A stretch of DNA of 64,000 bases from Candidatus Gastranaerophilales bacterium (lineage in GTDB: Bacteria > Cyanobacteriota > Vampirovibrionia > Gastranaerophilales > Gastranaerophilaceae): assembly GCA_944323425.1 (NCBI GenBank), contig CALUSL010000005.1:36722-100721 (forward strand), in the 5' to 3' direction. This document shows, one piece after another, positions 1 to 8,580 of this stretch. Made by a program: the position numbers and the translations under genes. Numbering within the stretch: the stretch's first letter is position 1; each line of letters opens with the position of its first letter. The notes under the pieces are model-generated. The model saw nothing but the letters and a program-made list of their open reading frames with translations. It made no database searches and was not told the DNA's origin.

Positions 1-607
1 TTTTCGGTATAACTCTGTTTTCCTGATCTTTAACATTGCAATGTACAAGAATAATTGAAAAAATTCCGACAGGAATGTTGACAAGATAAATCCATTGCCA
101 TGAGAGGTTGTCGACAATGTACCCGCCAAAAGTCGGACCCATAATCGAAAATACCATTACAGCAAAGGCAAAAAGCGCCATTGCCTGCCCCCTCTTTTCA
201 AAAGGAAACGCAGCAATAAGTATTGCCTGAGAAATAGGCATCATCGGACCGCCGCCAATACCCTGAATCAATCTCCCCAGAACCATCATATTCAGACTGT
301 GCGCAAAAGCGCAGATGATTGAGCCAAAAGTGAAAAGAGCTATAAAGAGCTTCAAAAATTTGTTACGTCCGAGAAGGTTTTCCAGCCAGCCTGTGAGCGG
401 GATGAGAATTGCGTTTGCAATCATGTAACTGGTGATAACCCAGTTTGCTTCATCAAGTGTTGAACCGAAAAAGCCTGCGATATGAGGGATAGCAACGTTT
501 GTTGCCGAAGTCGCAAGCATTGCAAACGACGTCGGCAGGAGTATTGTGAACGCAATAAGCCAGAGAGGTGTTTCTTTTTGTTTTACTGTAACGGAATTGA
601 CAGCCAT
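1..607 (-). CDS. emrB: EmrB/QacA-type MFS multidrug exporter (partial)
   Basis: This is the N-terminal ~200 residues of a DHA2-family (14-TM) proton-driven drug exporter; the gene runs off the left edge of the window. The reverse-strand translation starts MAVNSVTVKQ and shows the family signatures NWVITSYMIANAI (TM2), GRNKFLK (loop 2-3) and GRLIQGIGGGPMMPISQA (motif C region), with alternating hydrophobic helices. An AAGGGG ribosome-binding site lies about ten bases upstream of the ATG at 607. The gap to emrA upstream is only 12 bases, so the two are co-transcribed. EmrB works with the EmrA adaptor and a TolC channel, both encoded next door. Substrates cannot be predicted from sequence. The C-terminal half is not visible. 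Confidence 0.93.
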   Translation of the reverse strand, partial: MAVNSVTVKQKETPLWLIAFTILLPTSFAMLATSATNVAIPHIAGFFGSTLDEANWVITSYMIANAILIPLTGWLENLLGRNKFLKLFIALFTFGSIICAFAHSLNMMVLGRLIQGIGGGPMMPISQAILIAAFPFEKRGQAMALFAFAVMVFSIMGPTFGGYIVDNLSWQWIYLVNIPVGIFSIILVHCNVKDQENRVIPK

Positions 608-619
608 GCCCGACGCCCC

Positions 620-1708
620 TTATTTTACCTTGACTTCCGGAACGACTGACATGCCGGGAACTATATTGTATTTAGAAATATCTTCTTTAAATATAATTTT
701 TACCGGAACACGCTGTACAATTTTTACATAACTGCCGACCGCGTTTTCAGGCGGGAAAAGACTCGATTTTGCACCGGTGGCTCTCTGAATACTGTCTACT
801 TCACCTTTGAATTTTTTGCCTCTGTAAGTGTCGACTTTTATTGTTACGGGCTGACCTTTTTTCATATTTGCAAGCTGTGTTTCTTTAAAATTGGCTACAA
901 CCCATATATTTTCCGGAACAATAGCGAACATTGGCTGCGCAACCTGTACGTAATTTCCCTGTTCTACAGTTCTGGAGGTAATATTTCCGTCTTCGGGCGC
1001 ATAAATTTTTGTGTAAGAGAGGTTGAGTTTTGCTTCTTCAACTTCGGCTTCGAGTCTTTTTATTTCAGCTGTAGTAGCGTCTTTTTTCGCTTTTGCGGAC
1101 TGGAGTGCTGAATGAGCTGCGCTTTCTCTGTCCATTGCCGCTTTGTGAGCGGATTTTGCGACGGTCAGGGCTGTTTTACTCGAGTCATATTCCTGTTTTG
1201 AGGAAATACCTTCTTTGTACATGTCATTGTATCTTTTGTAATCCTTCTGAGCAAAATCGAGTTTTGAGCGTGTTGCGTGAATGTCCTGAGAAGATTGGCT
1301 CAGATTTGATTCTGCCTGATTAATCTGTTTTTCTGAAATATTCAAAGACGCCTTTGCTTCTTCCAGCCTTGCTTCTTTTTGTTTCAGAACAGCTTCATAG
1401 TCATTCGGATCAATCACCAGCAGCAAATCACCTTTTTTAACCGGCTGGTTATCAGTGACAAGAAGCTCTTTTACCTGTCCAGAAACCCTCGGGGCAATTG
1501 AAATAATATGTCCTTCAACAAATGCGTCATCCGTTGACTGAAAATGTATCGAATGGATTGCAAAATAAATTCCGAGTATCACAAACAGAACTGCGGCAAC
1601 AGAGGGAACTATAACCCTCTTTTTCATGTAGCTCGGTCTTGTGTCCTCTTCGTCTTTTGTTATTGTTTTCATTTCTTCTGTATTTTTTTCTGTTTCGTTA
1701 GTGCTCAT
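620..1708 (-). CDS. emrA: EmrA/HlyD-family membrane fusion (adaptor) protein
   Basis: This 362-residue periplasmic adaptor links the inner-membrane pump EmrB to an outer-membrane channel. It has an N-terminal cytoplasmic segment of ~30 residues rich in Glu/Lys/Thr, one transmembrane helix (about 31-52, VPSVAAVLFVILGIYFAI), a biotinyl-lipoyl-like half (STDDAFVEGHIISIAPRVSG), a long alpha-helical hairpin of coiled coil (about 100-220), then the second lipoyl half and beta-barrel (TSRTVEQGNYVQVAQP). The length is close to that of E. coli EmrA (~390). A GGGAGA ribosome-binding site precedes the ATG. The gene sits 14 bases after the MarR-type regulator and 12 before emrB, so the three form one operon. 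Confidence 0.95.
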   Translation of the reverse strand: MSTNETEKNTEEMKTITKDEEDTRPSYMKKRVIVPSVAAVLFVILGIYFAIHSIHFQSTDDAFVEGHIISIAPRVSGQVKELLVTDNQPVKKGDLLLVIDPNDYEAVLKQKEARLEEAKASLNISEKQINQAESNLSQSSQDIHATRSKLDFAQKDYKRYNDMYKEGISSKQEYDSSKTALTVAKSAHKAAMDRESAAHSALQSAKAKKDATTAEIKRLEAEVEEAKLNLSYTKIYAPEDGNITSRTVEQGNYVQVAQPMFAIVPENIWVVANFKETQLANMKKGQPVTIKVDTYRGKKFKGEVDSIQRATGAKSSLFPPENAVGSYVKIVQRVPVKIIFKEDISKYNIVPGMSVVPEVKVK

Positions 1709-1722
1709 ATTTTTCTCCCGTA

Positions 1723-2178
1723 CTAGATTTGTAGTTTCGCATGTATTTCGAGATTATCTCTCATCTGGTCAAGAACTCTTATACAGTTTTCTATATCGTG
1801 TATTGAGATATTTTTTACGGCTTCGTCTCTGAGAGATATCATGTGGGGCTTAATATTGTAGTAGACTCTTTGACCTTCTTCAGTGACGTGTATTTTGTAG
1901 ACTTTGCGCTTGTTTATATCCGAAACGCGTTTTACGAGTCCCTGTTTTTCAAGTATATTTATCAATCTTGTCATGTTGGGGCGGTCTTTATAACTCTGCT
2001 CGCAAATCTGGCGCTGATACAGCGGACCTGACGCAATCAGAAGCGACAATATATAATACTGCTCCGGTGTAATTTCGAATTTTTCCCTTGCAAAGACCCT
2101 GAGTGTCGCAACTTTTGATAAAAGTCCGACTACCATAAGATTAAATAAGACTCTTTTGTTTAAAAAACTGTTCGGCAT
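1723..2178 (-). CDS. MarR-family transcriptional regulator
   Basis: This 151-residue winged-helix repressor is probably the local regulator of the emrAB and tolC-like genes, comparable to EmrR/MarR. A helix-turn-helix covers about residues 50-75 (LYQRQICEQSYKDRPNMTRL) and a wing follows (EKQGLVKRVSDINKRKVYKIHVTE split over about 75-100). N- and C-terminal helices form the usual dimer interface. It is the first gene of the emrAB operon and divergent from the outer-membrane channel gene. A 28-base near-perfect palindrome lies in the divergent region, as expected for an autoregulated MarR dimer. No clear Shine-Dalgarno sequence precedes the ATG. The inducing ligand is unknown. Confidence 0.9.
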   Translation of the reverse strand: MPNSFLNKRVLFNLMVVGLLSKVATLRVFAREKFEITPEQYYILSLLIASGPLYQRQICEQSYKDRPNMTRLINILEKQGLVKRVSDINKRKVYKIHVTEEGQRVYYNIKPHMISLRDEAVKNISIHDIENCIRVLDQMRDNLEIHAKLQI

Positions 2179-2281
2179 AAATTTTAATTAGCAGGCTGAA
2201 AATCTTATAAATACAAGGTTTTTAGCTTCTGCCCCTCCAACCTTTGTGAATGATTTTTAAAGATTATCTTGTGTAAAAATC

Positions 2282-2309
2282 TTTTTGTGTTATTATGATA
2301 ACACAAAAA
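2282..2309. promoter_or_regulatory. Palindromic operator in the marR/tolC divergent region
   Basis: Two 12-base arms, TTTTTGTGTTAT and ATAACACAAAAA, are perfect inverted repeats separated by TATG. The site sits between the MarR-type regulator (ATG at 2178) and the outer-membrane channel gene (ATG at 2406). It overlaps a possible -10 box (TATTAT at 2291 or TATGAT at 2294) downstream of a TTGTGT -35-like hexamer at 2269. Size and symmetry fit a MarR dimer site; binding itself is inferred. Confidence 0.72.
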
Positions 2310-2405
2310 CATAAAAGACAAGAAAAAATTTTTTACGAAAAAAATCCGCAAAAAATTGCGGTGTTAGATTGTGAAAAACTAGATTTTACATTGGGACGAA
2401 ACATT

Positions 2406-3779
2406 ATGAAAAAGATTATTATTGCAATGCTTATCACAGTGATGCTTACACCGGCTGCTTTTGCGAAAAAGAAAGAAAAACAGCCGGAGCAGGGTATACA
2501 GTATATGAACATCAGCTGGTGGGAAAAATACAATGACCCGATTCTGACAGAGTATCAAAACAGAATTTATGAAAAAAATCCGGATTTGAAAATAGCTTCT
2601 TTAAAAGTAAAAGAGAGCGAAAAGATTGTGAAAATTTCGTTTGCAAATGAGCTGCCGCAGTTGAGTTTTGACGGTCAGCTGAACAGAAATTTCAAATCCA
2701 GCGATCTCTATTTCGGACAGATGACAATTCCGAGTTTCAAACAAAGCGAACTCCAGCTTCCGCTTACAATGAGTTATGAAATAGATATCTGGGGCACTAA
2801 CAGATTCAGAACAAAAAGTATTGAAAAACGGCTTGAAATGGTGAAGCAGGATGAGCGAGCAAGCTATATTATGCTCACATCGGCTTTTGCGGCTGATTAT
2901 TTCAATCTAATAAGAATTGACAAACTTCTTGAACTTCAGAAGCAGATAGTTGATATTCAGGAAGAAATTGTCAAAAAAACAGAAATAAAATTTAAAAACG
3001 GTCTGTGCTCAAAAACTGATCTTTTAAATGAGCAAAAAGCACTCACCTATCTAAAAGAAGAGTATAATAACCTCGAGGACAGACAGACCCTTCTTACAAA
3101 CCAGCTCAGAGCGTACCTTGCAGCCGGTGCGGATGAACAGATAAAACGTTCGGACTATGATTCTGTTTCTATTCCGCAGGGGTTGCCTGAAAGTTTTGAT
3201 TCAAATGTAATCGAAAACAGACCTGACTATCAAAGAGCAGAATCAAATATTAAACGCGCCGGATATAATGTAAAAGTGGCACGACGCGATTTTCTGCCGA
3301 AATTCGTTATTTTTGGACAGCTTGGATTCAATGCCTATCAGTTTGCAAATCTGTTTAATTCACCTGCACAGATGGCGTCCGCCGGTATATTGCCGCAATT
3401 TGATTTGTTTACGGGCGGCAGAAAGTTCGCTGTTTTGAAATTAAGAAAGCTCGAATATGACGAGGCTATGCAGGTTTATCAAAAAGCAATTCTGACGGCA
3501 TTTCAGGAGGTTAATGACAGTCTGAGCATGGCGCATGCAGCAGAAAAGACTTATGCGGAAGATGTGGACAGGCTGAAATATCAAGACGAAATGTTTGACC
3601 TTCTGACGAAAAAATCAAAAATAGGTGCGGCTTCAAATCTCGAAGTTTTATACGGAACACAGGCAAAGCTGCTCACGGAAAAAGAAACTGTCAGCGGGAA
3701 AATTAACCTGCTTATATCATCAATAAATATTTATAAAGCAGTGGGCGGCAAAGATTTGTACGAAATCAGCGATTTGTAG
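2406..3779 (+). CDS. TolC-family outer-membrane efflux channel
   Basis: This 457-residue RND/MFS-type outer-membrane factor is the presumed exit duct for EmrAB. I start it at 2406 because this gives a clean signal peptide (MKKIIIAMLITVMLTPAAFA). The longer in-frame extension begins inside the operator palindrome and looks non-coding. The mature protein has the two internally repeated TolC halves with long helices (ADYFNLIRIDKLLELQKQ; VNDSLSMAHAAEKTYAED), the conserved ENRPDYQRAE motif that starts the second half, and PQFDLFTGGRK before the second helical pair. It is transcribed away from the marR-emrA-emrB operon and completes a tripartite exporter locus. The absence of a lipobox suggests it is not lipidated. 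Confidence 0.92.
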   Translation: MKKIIIAMLITVMLTPAAFAKKKEKQPEQGIQYMNISWWEKYNDPILTEYQNRIYEKNPDLKIASLKVKESEKIVKISFANELPQLSFDGQLNRNFKSSDLYFGQMTIPSFKQSELQLPLTMSYEIDIWGTNRFRTKSIEKRLEMVKQDERASYIMLTSAFAADYFNLIRIDKLLELQKQIVDIQEEIVKKTEIKFKNGLCSKTDLLNEQKALTYLKEEYNNLEDRQTLLTNQLRAYLAAGADEQIKRSDYDSVSIPQGLPESFDSNVIENRPDYQRAESNIKRAGYNVKVARRDFLPKFVIFGQLGFNAYQFANLFNSPAQMASAGILPQFDLFTGGRKFAVLKLRKLEYDEAMQVYQKAILTAFQEVNDSLSMAHAAEKTYAEDVDRLKYQDEMFDLLTKKSKIGAASNLEVLYGTQAKLLTEKETVSGKINLLISSINIYKAVGGKDLYEISDL

Positions 3780-3850
3780 TCCAAAATAGACTGACGTCAG
3801 GTTTGCGAACCAAACACGGTAATCAGCAGAATTCTAAAAAGAATGATTTT

Positions 3851-3876
3851 AAAAATAAAAAGCCCCGTTCGGGGCT
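3851..3876 (-). terminator. Rho-independent terminator of the 3946-4848 gene
   Basis: A perfect seven-base stem (AGCCCCG TT CGGGGCT, 3861-3876) is followed on the minus strand by TTTTATTTTT. It therefore ends the minus-strand gene at 3946. The plus-strand side lacks a T-run. It may still stall transcription from the tolC-like gene. Confidence 0.8.
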
Positions 3877-3945
3877 AATTAGGAATTGTTAGATATATAT
3901 TATTTTTATATTATTGAAAGGAATGACAATTACTTTTTGTTATGA

Positions 3946-4848
3946 TTAGCAAAGAGCGCTCCATATTCCGACACCGAGTCCGACAAGAGCACCGACACCG
4001 GCACCGATAGGACCTCCGATTGCACCGATTGCGGCGCCTGCACCCAGATAAGTAGTGACACTTGCTGCTTTTCCGAGAGCTTTTGCTGTAGGTACATCGT
4101 TCGGCGTTTCGTAACCGTGAAGTCTTGCGATAAGATCTTCTCTTGAGAACTTCTGAGCACCGCCGAATGACATTCCGTTTTTGAATGAGTTTGTGAATGC
4201 TCCGCTGCAGTGTTCGTGAATCATCTGATCAAGATCCTGACCGGTAGCAGCTTTGAACTGTTCGTAAGCACAGTTTCTAAGAGCTCTGTCAAGTGCACGT
4301 TCTGTGTGATAGCCCTGTGCCCTCAATTCATCATAGAGCGGTGTTGCTCTAAGCATTGAAACTACTGTTTCAAATTGTTTGGCAATCTGATCGGTTTCAC
4401 CTTCCATAACTACAGCCTGTAAAGACCTGCAGGAATCCATTATTGCACCGACCTGACCGTCTTCGAGTACGGCGAACCGTTTTCTTGTCCTGTTTGATTC
4501 AAACTGATTTTGCATTGCAGTGTGTTCCAACTCGTGCATATATGCCAGTCTGTCTTTGTAATCCATATTTATATAATTAAGATAGGCCTGTGACATTCCG
4601 CGTCCCGGATAAAGCCCGAGTCCGAGTCCCATTCCTCCGGGGTACATCATGTTCGAACCAGCAACGCCTGCTGCTCCCATATACGGAGAGCCGTAACCCA
4701 TTGTGTAATCCATTGGCAGGGTGTAGACAGGAGCAGTCTGAAGACCGAAATCTTTTGCAAATTCGCTATTCAGATATTGCTGTGCTGCGCCCGCATTTCC
4801 CGGTGTTACCGAGAAGTAACTTGGATATGCAGCTGATACTGGATTCAT
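3946..4848 (-). CDS. Unknown protein with C-terminal glycine-zipper segment
   Basis: I do not recognise this 300-residue protein. Residues 1-100 are rich in Tyr, Pro, Gly and Met with no signal peptide (MNPVSAAYPSYFSVTP). Residues ~100-240 are helical and charged and include HELEHTAM. The last ~40 residues form a glycine-zipper-like hydrophobic stretch (YLGAGAAIGAIGGPIGAG, then VGALVGLGVGIW) that could insert in or span a membrane. A very strong ribosome-binding site (GGAGG) precedes the ATG. It stands alone between the efflux locus and alaS with its own terminator. It resembles other lineage-specific secreted or surface-type proteins in this window in its Tyr/Pro-rich N-terminus. A function cannot be assigned. 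Confidence 0.8.
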   Translation of the reverse strand: MNPVSAAYPSYFSVTPGNAGAAQQYLNSEFAKDFGLQTAPVYTLPMDYTMGYGSPYMGAAGVAGSNMMYPGGMGLGLGLYPGRGMSQAYLNYINMDYKDRLAYMHELEHTAMQNQFESNRTRKRFAVLEDGQVGAIMDSCRSLQAVVMEGETDQIAKQFETVVSMLRATPLYDELRAQGYHTERALDRALRNCAYEQFKAATGQDLDQMIHEHCSGAFTNSFKNGMSFGGAQKFSREDLIARLHGYETPNDVPTAKALGKAASVTTYLGAGAAIGAIGGPIGAGVGALVGLGVGIWSALC

Positions 4849-4970
4849 AACCTACCTCCAAATGAACCATTTTCTAACCTTACTTATATAAAAACAATCG
4901 CTTCTTCTGAATTGCCTCTGAAATATAATTTTTGTAATATTTGTTAACATTTATTTAATGCAAAAACAAA

Positions 4971-5003
4971 AAAACCGTGTCTGTTAAGAATTGACACGGT
5001 TTT
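4971..5003 (-). terminator. Rho-independent terminator of alaS
   Basis: Perfect 11-base arms AAAACCGTGTC (4971-4981) and GACACGGTTTT (4993-5003) are followed by a T-rich run on the minus strand, immediately after the alaS stop codon at 5027. Confidence 0.88.
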
Positions 5004-5026
5004 TCAGTTTTAATTAATATAATAAT

Positions 5027-7699
5027 TTAGTTCAATTGAGTTTTGACATCAGATTCAATCTTCGCAAGAACTTCATCAATTTTTGATGTATCTTTTGCTG
5101 CACCCTGTGCAAAGTTCGGTCTGCCGCCGCCTTTACCACCGCATGCAGAGGTAATCTCTGATACGATTTTTCCTGCGTTTATACCCTTTTGAACAAAGTT
5201 TTCTGATACTTTTACCATTACGAAAAGTCCGTCTTTTTTTACTGAAACAAGAACTATTATGCATTCTTTGAGACTTTCAGAAAGCATATCGACCGCTGTT
5301 TTTATCATAGCAGGCTCAAAATCTTCTATTTTTGAAATAACAAATTTTCCGCCGTTTACGACTTGAGATTTGCTGGCAAAAGTAGAATATTTTGCTTTTG
5401 CGGCAAGCTGCTGGAGTTCTTCAATTTTTTTGTTCAGCGATTTATTTTCTTCAACGAGTTTTTCAACACGTTCTTCCACTTCTGACGGTTTGGATTTGAA
5501 TCTGTGAGCAAGTCTGTCGATTTCATCTGCTTTGTCATTTAGATATTTGAATGCAGCATTCGAGCACACAGCTTCTATTCTTCGTGAACCGGCTGAAATA
5601 GCTGATTCTGAAACAATTTTTGCAAGTCTTATTTCAGACGTATTGTCTACGTGTGTACCGCCGCAGAGTTCTTGTGAAACATCACCGACACACACAACTC
5701 GCACTTTGTCTCCGTATTTTTCGCCGAAAAGTGCCATAGCTCCTGTTTTTTGAGCTTCTTCAATATCCATAACTTTTGTTTCTCTTTTTATACCCTGAGA
5801 TATCCAGTTATTCATGATTTCTTCAACCTGTTCTATCTCTGATTTTGTCATAGCTCGGTTGAAGGAGAAGTCAAAACGTGTTTTGTCGGGCTCGACCTGT
5901 GAACCTGCCTGTTTTACCTCATTGCCGAGCACTTTAATAAGCGCTGCTTGAAGAAGGTGAGCGTTTGTGTGATGGGCAGTTATCTGTTTTCTTCTTTCCG
6001 TATCTATCTGTGCTTTTACACAGTCTCCGGTTTTTACGCTGCCCTCAAGAATTTTTGCTCTGTGTGCCCAGAGTTTGTCTACCTTGAATGTATTCAGCAC
6101 TTCTGCTTTGAAGTTTTCACCCTGAATTACACCTGTATCGCCGACCTGACCGCCTGATTCCGCATAGAATGGTGTTCTGTTCAGCACAATATCTACTGTC
6201 TCACCCTCTTCAGCCGAATCAATGATTTTTGTATCAGCAACCATTGCTACGATTTTTGATTCTGACGAGTTGTCTGTATAGCCAGTGAAATCAGTTTCTC
6301 CATATTGTTTTTCAATGTCGATATAGACAAGGTCATCAGTCAGAATTATTTTTTGTGCGGCAGCTTTTGCGCGTTCTTTCTGCTCTTTCATCTGTTCGAC
6401 AAAACCGTCTTTGTCAACGGTAATACCGTTTTCCTCTGCAATTTCAACAGTAAGTTCAAGCGGAAATCCGTATGTGTCATAGAGCTTAAAGGCATCTTCT
6501 CCGGATATCGTTTTTGTGCCGGATTTTGCGGTATTTATAACATCATCAAGGAGTTTTTGACCTCTGTCTAAGGTCTGTTTAAATTTTTCTTCTTCTTTTT
6601 TAATGATATCTTTAATTTTTGCACGATTTGTTTCGAGTTCCGGATATGCTTCTTTATAATTATCAACTACTACATCAACAAGCCTGTGAAGGAAGGGAAG
6701 CTCCAGACCCAGCATTTTTCCGTGTCTGAGTGCACGGCGGAGAATCATTCTGAGCACATAATTTCTTCCTTCATTGCCCGGAACTATTCCGTCTGAAATC
6801 ATAAATGTTACACAACGGGCATGGTCTGTAATAATTCTGAGTGAAACATCTGTTTTTTCGTTGTCTTTATATTTTTTGCCTGACATTTCACAAACCTGAT
6901 TAAGAATCGGCATGAGAAGATCTGTTTCGAATGTGGAGGTTTTTCCCTGAACAACCATTGTTATACGTTCAAGTCCCATGCCTGTATCAACATTTTTCTT
7001 CTCAAGCGGTGTGTAATTACCGTCTTTGTCTTTGAAAAGTTCCGTAAATACAAGGTTCCATATTTCAACCCATCTGTCGCATTCACAAGTAGCAACAGAG
7101 CAGTTGTCGCAGCATTTCAGCTCTTCGCCGAGATCATAGTGAATTTCGGAACATGGACCGCAGGAGCCGACATCGGAGACAGGACCCCAGAAATTGTCCT
7201 TTTTGCCCTTTCTGAAAATTCTTTCAGCCGGCACGCCAACATCCTTTGTCCATATATCAAAAGCCTCGTCGTCTGTCTCGTATATAGTTACATAAAGTCT
7301 GTTTTTATCAAGTTTCAGGTAATTTGTGACAAAATCCCACGCCCAGGGGATTACATCTTTTTTGTAGTAATCTCCGAAACTAAAATTTCCAAGCATTTCA
7401 AAAAAAGTGTGGTGGCGGGGTGTTCTGCCAACGTTTTCGATATCAGAGTCCTTTCCGCCGGCTCTCGCGCATTTCTGGCAGGTTGTAATTCTTTTCGGGT
7501 CATACGGACATTCCTCGTAACCAAGAAAATATGGAACAAACTGCAGCATGCCCGCTGTAGTCAGGAGCACCGTCTGGTTATCCGGCACAAGGCTCGAGCT
7601 TGCAACTCTGGTTGACTGGTGTTTTTCTTCAAAAAATTTCAAAAAAGCTTCTCTTATTTGAGCGCCTGTAAGTACGTTTTCTTTCGTTATTTCAGACAT
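5027..7699 (-). CDS. alaS: Alanyl-tRNA synthetase
   Basis: This class II synthetase charges tRNA-Ala in the cytoplasm. At 890 residues it is full length (E. coli 876). The catalytic core carries class II motif 2/3 features (RTPRHHTFFEMLGNFSFGDY near residue 92; GMGLERI near 240) and the local Cys cluster CCDNC...CEC near residue 196. The editing domain has HTNAH (577-581) and CGGTH (679-683), the zinc site that clears Ser/Gly-tRNA-Ala. A coiled linker and the C-terminal DHHA1/C-Ala domain (GGKGGGRPNFAQG near 855-867) complete it. GAGGA lies upstream of the ATG. It is monocistronic, with its own terminator. Confidence 0.98.
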   Translation of the reverse strand: MSEITKENVLTGAQIREAFLKFFEEKHQSTRVASSSLVPDNQTVLLTTAGMLQFVPYFLGYEECPYDPKRITTCQKCARAGGKDSDIENVGRTPRHHTFFEMLGNFSFGDYYKKDVIPWAWDFVTNYLKLDKNRLYVTIYETDDEAFDIWTKDVGVPAERIFRKGKKDNFWGPVSDVGSCGPCSEIHYDLGEELKCCDNCSVATCECDRWVEIWNLVFTELFKDKDGNYTPLEKKNVDTGMGLERITMVVQGKTSTFETDLLMPILNQVCEMSGKKYKDNEKTDVSLRIITDHARCVTFMISDGIVPGNEGRNYVLRMILRRALRHGKMLGLELPFLHRLVDVVVDNYKEAYPELETNRAKIKDIIKKEEEKFKQTLDRGQKLLDDVINTAKSGTKTISGEDAFKLYDTYGFPLELTVEIAEENGITVDKDGFVEQMKEQKERAKAAAQKIILTDDLVYIDIEKQYGETDFTGYTDNSSESKIVAMVADTKIIDSAEEGETVDIVLNRTPFYAESGGQVGDTGVIQGENFKAEVLNTFKVDKLWAHRAKILEGSVKTGDCVKAQIDTERRKQITAHHTNAHLLQAALIKVLGNEVKQAGSQVEPDKTRFDFSFNRAMTKSEIEQVEEIMNNWISQGIKRETKVMDIEEAQKTGAMALFGEKYGDKVRVVCVGDVSQELCGGTHVDNTSEIRLAKIVSESAISAGSRRIEAVCSNAAFKYLNDKADEIDRLAHRFKSKPSEVEERVEKLVEENKSLNKKIEELQQLAAKAKYSTFASKSQVVNGGKFVISKIEDFEPAMIKTAVDMLSESLKECIIVLVSVKKDGLFVMVKVSENFVQKGINAGKIVSEITSACGGKGGGRPNFAQGAAKDTSKIDEVLAKIESDVKTQLN

Positions 7700-7790
7700 A
7701 ATAATTTCCTCTAAGACTGTTTATAATAAAATTTTACTACAAAAAAACAGCCGGATTAATTTTTTTTGTTTAAGTGCGTGTTTACATATA

Positions 7791-7816
7791 AAAAAGACCG
7801 CATCCGCGGTCTTTTT
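7791..7816 (-). terminator. Rho-independent terminator of the lytic transglycosylase gene
   Basis: Eleven-base arms AAAAAGACCGC and GCGGTCTTTTT flank the four-base loop ATCC. T-runs occur on both strands, but the position just past the stop codon at 7835 suits the minus-strand gene. Confidence 0.85.
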
Positions 7817-7834
7817 GTTTTTTAGAAATAGTCC

Positions 7835-8440
7835 TTAAATCGATTCTGTCAAACTTACAAACGGCAAATCCGTAATGAAATACTCATTGTTGACCTGTTT
7901 GAGGACATTTGCCGAACGGTCAATCATAAGAGATGATTTGTTGCTCTGATATTTAGCGATTGCCGGATCGGGATTTGCTTTTTGCTGCTGGTATTCATTC
8001 ATAATACCTCTGACGAACCTTTTTGTTTCAGCGAACGGCGGAACACCTTTGTACTTACTAACGTTGCCGGGTCCTGCATTGTAAGCTGCGAGAGCAAGCT
8101 CCATAGAACCGAACATTTCATACATCATCTTGTAGTAAGCGAGACCGCCCTGAATATTGCCTGAAAGTGAATAGGGATTGTATCCTATTCTCTTTGCTGT
8201 AGAAGGCAAAAGCTGAAAAACGCCTACAGCACCGTAGGGACTTCTTTTTTCGTGGACAAAACCTGACTCCATTTTCGCTATGCTCAAGCCCAAAGCGGGA
8301 TCAATGCCCATTTCAATCGAATGTTTAACAATGTATTCTTTCACTGTTACTTTCGATGTCGGTGCTGAGTTTGCTTTTTGTGGACTTGCAATAATGCATA
8401 ACATGAGTAGTAAGGTTAGTGTCAGTAACTTTCTAATCAA
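7835..8440 (-). CDS. Secreted lytic transglycosylase (SLT, GH23 family)
   Basis: This 201-residue periplasmic enzyme cleaves the MurNAc-GlcNAc bond of peptidoglycan with 1,6-anhydro product formation. A signal peptide occupies residues 1-25 (MIRKLLTLTLLLMLCIIASP). The SLT domain shows the catalytic Glu58 in KMESGF, then GVFQLLP (73-79), and AYNAGPGNV (119-127), the family's three hallmark motifs. Translation starts at a TTG at 8440, supported by AGAGGA nine bases upstream; no ATG in frame fits better. It is preceded by a ~130-base GC-rich structured leader with its own promoter, so expression is probably controlled at the RNA level. Confidence 0.92.
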   Translation of the reverse strand: MIRKLLTLTLLLMLCIIASPQKANSAPTSKVTVKEYIVKHSIEMGIDPALGLSIAKMESGFVHEKRSPYGAVGVFQLLPSTAKRIGYNPYSLSGNIQGGLAYYKMMYEMFGSMELALAAYNAGPGNVSKYKGVPPFAETKRFVRGIMNEYQQQKANPDPAIAKYQSNKSSLMIDRSANVLKQVNNEYFITDLPFVSLTESI

Positions 8441-8467
8441 ATGAAAATCCTCTGTTGTTGTAACTTA

Positions 8468-8575
8468 TACGGGGTTAGAAAATAACACCCGGGGAAACTC
8501 CCCGCGAGCATTCTCCGTTTTCAATTGTTTTGACATTCAATTTAGTCCGGAGAGCGAGATGAATCTCAATGCTCT
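8468..8575 (-). ncRNA. Structured 5' leader (riboswitch-like) of the lytic transglycosylase gene
   Basis: On the minus strand the leader starts with GAGCATT (8568-8574), which pairs with AATGCTC (8506-8512). Inside that closing stem lie a small GAGA/TCTC hairpin and a TCTCCG (8548-8553)/CGGAGA (8512-8517) stem. Two GC-rich hairpins follow: GGGGA/TCCCC (8491-8503) and a bulged GGGtGTTA/TAACCCC (8471-8490). The run is much richer in G+C than the flanks. It lies between a promoter (-10 at 8581) and the ribosome-binding site of the TTG start. I cannot match it to a known riboswitch. Confidence 0.5.
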
Positions 8576-8580
8576 TAAAC

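Noticed and set aside
2295..2405. Longer N-terminus for the TolC-type protein
   Set aside because: The earlier ATG lies inside the palindromic operator and the extension is not signal-like; the start at 2406 gives a normal signal peptide.
3791..3800. Perfect palindrome CTGACGTCAG
   Set aside because: Only ten bases, located just after a stop codon, with no repeat elsewhere and no promoter context.
7139..7615. 158-residue open frame opposite alaS
   Set aside because: It is antisense to a perfectly conserved gene, has no ribosome site and no recognisable domain.
8468..8575. Cyclic-di-AMP (ydaO) riboswitch upstream of the lytic transglycosylase
   Set aside because: The gene type fits and TCTAACCCCGTA is faintly similar, but the conserved GGAACC, GGGGUGAAUC-type and CAGCUAAC segments are not present, so I call only a structured leader.
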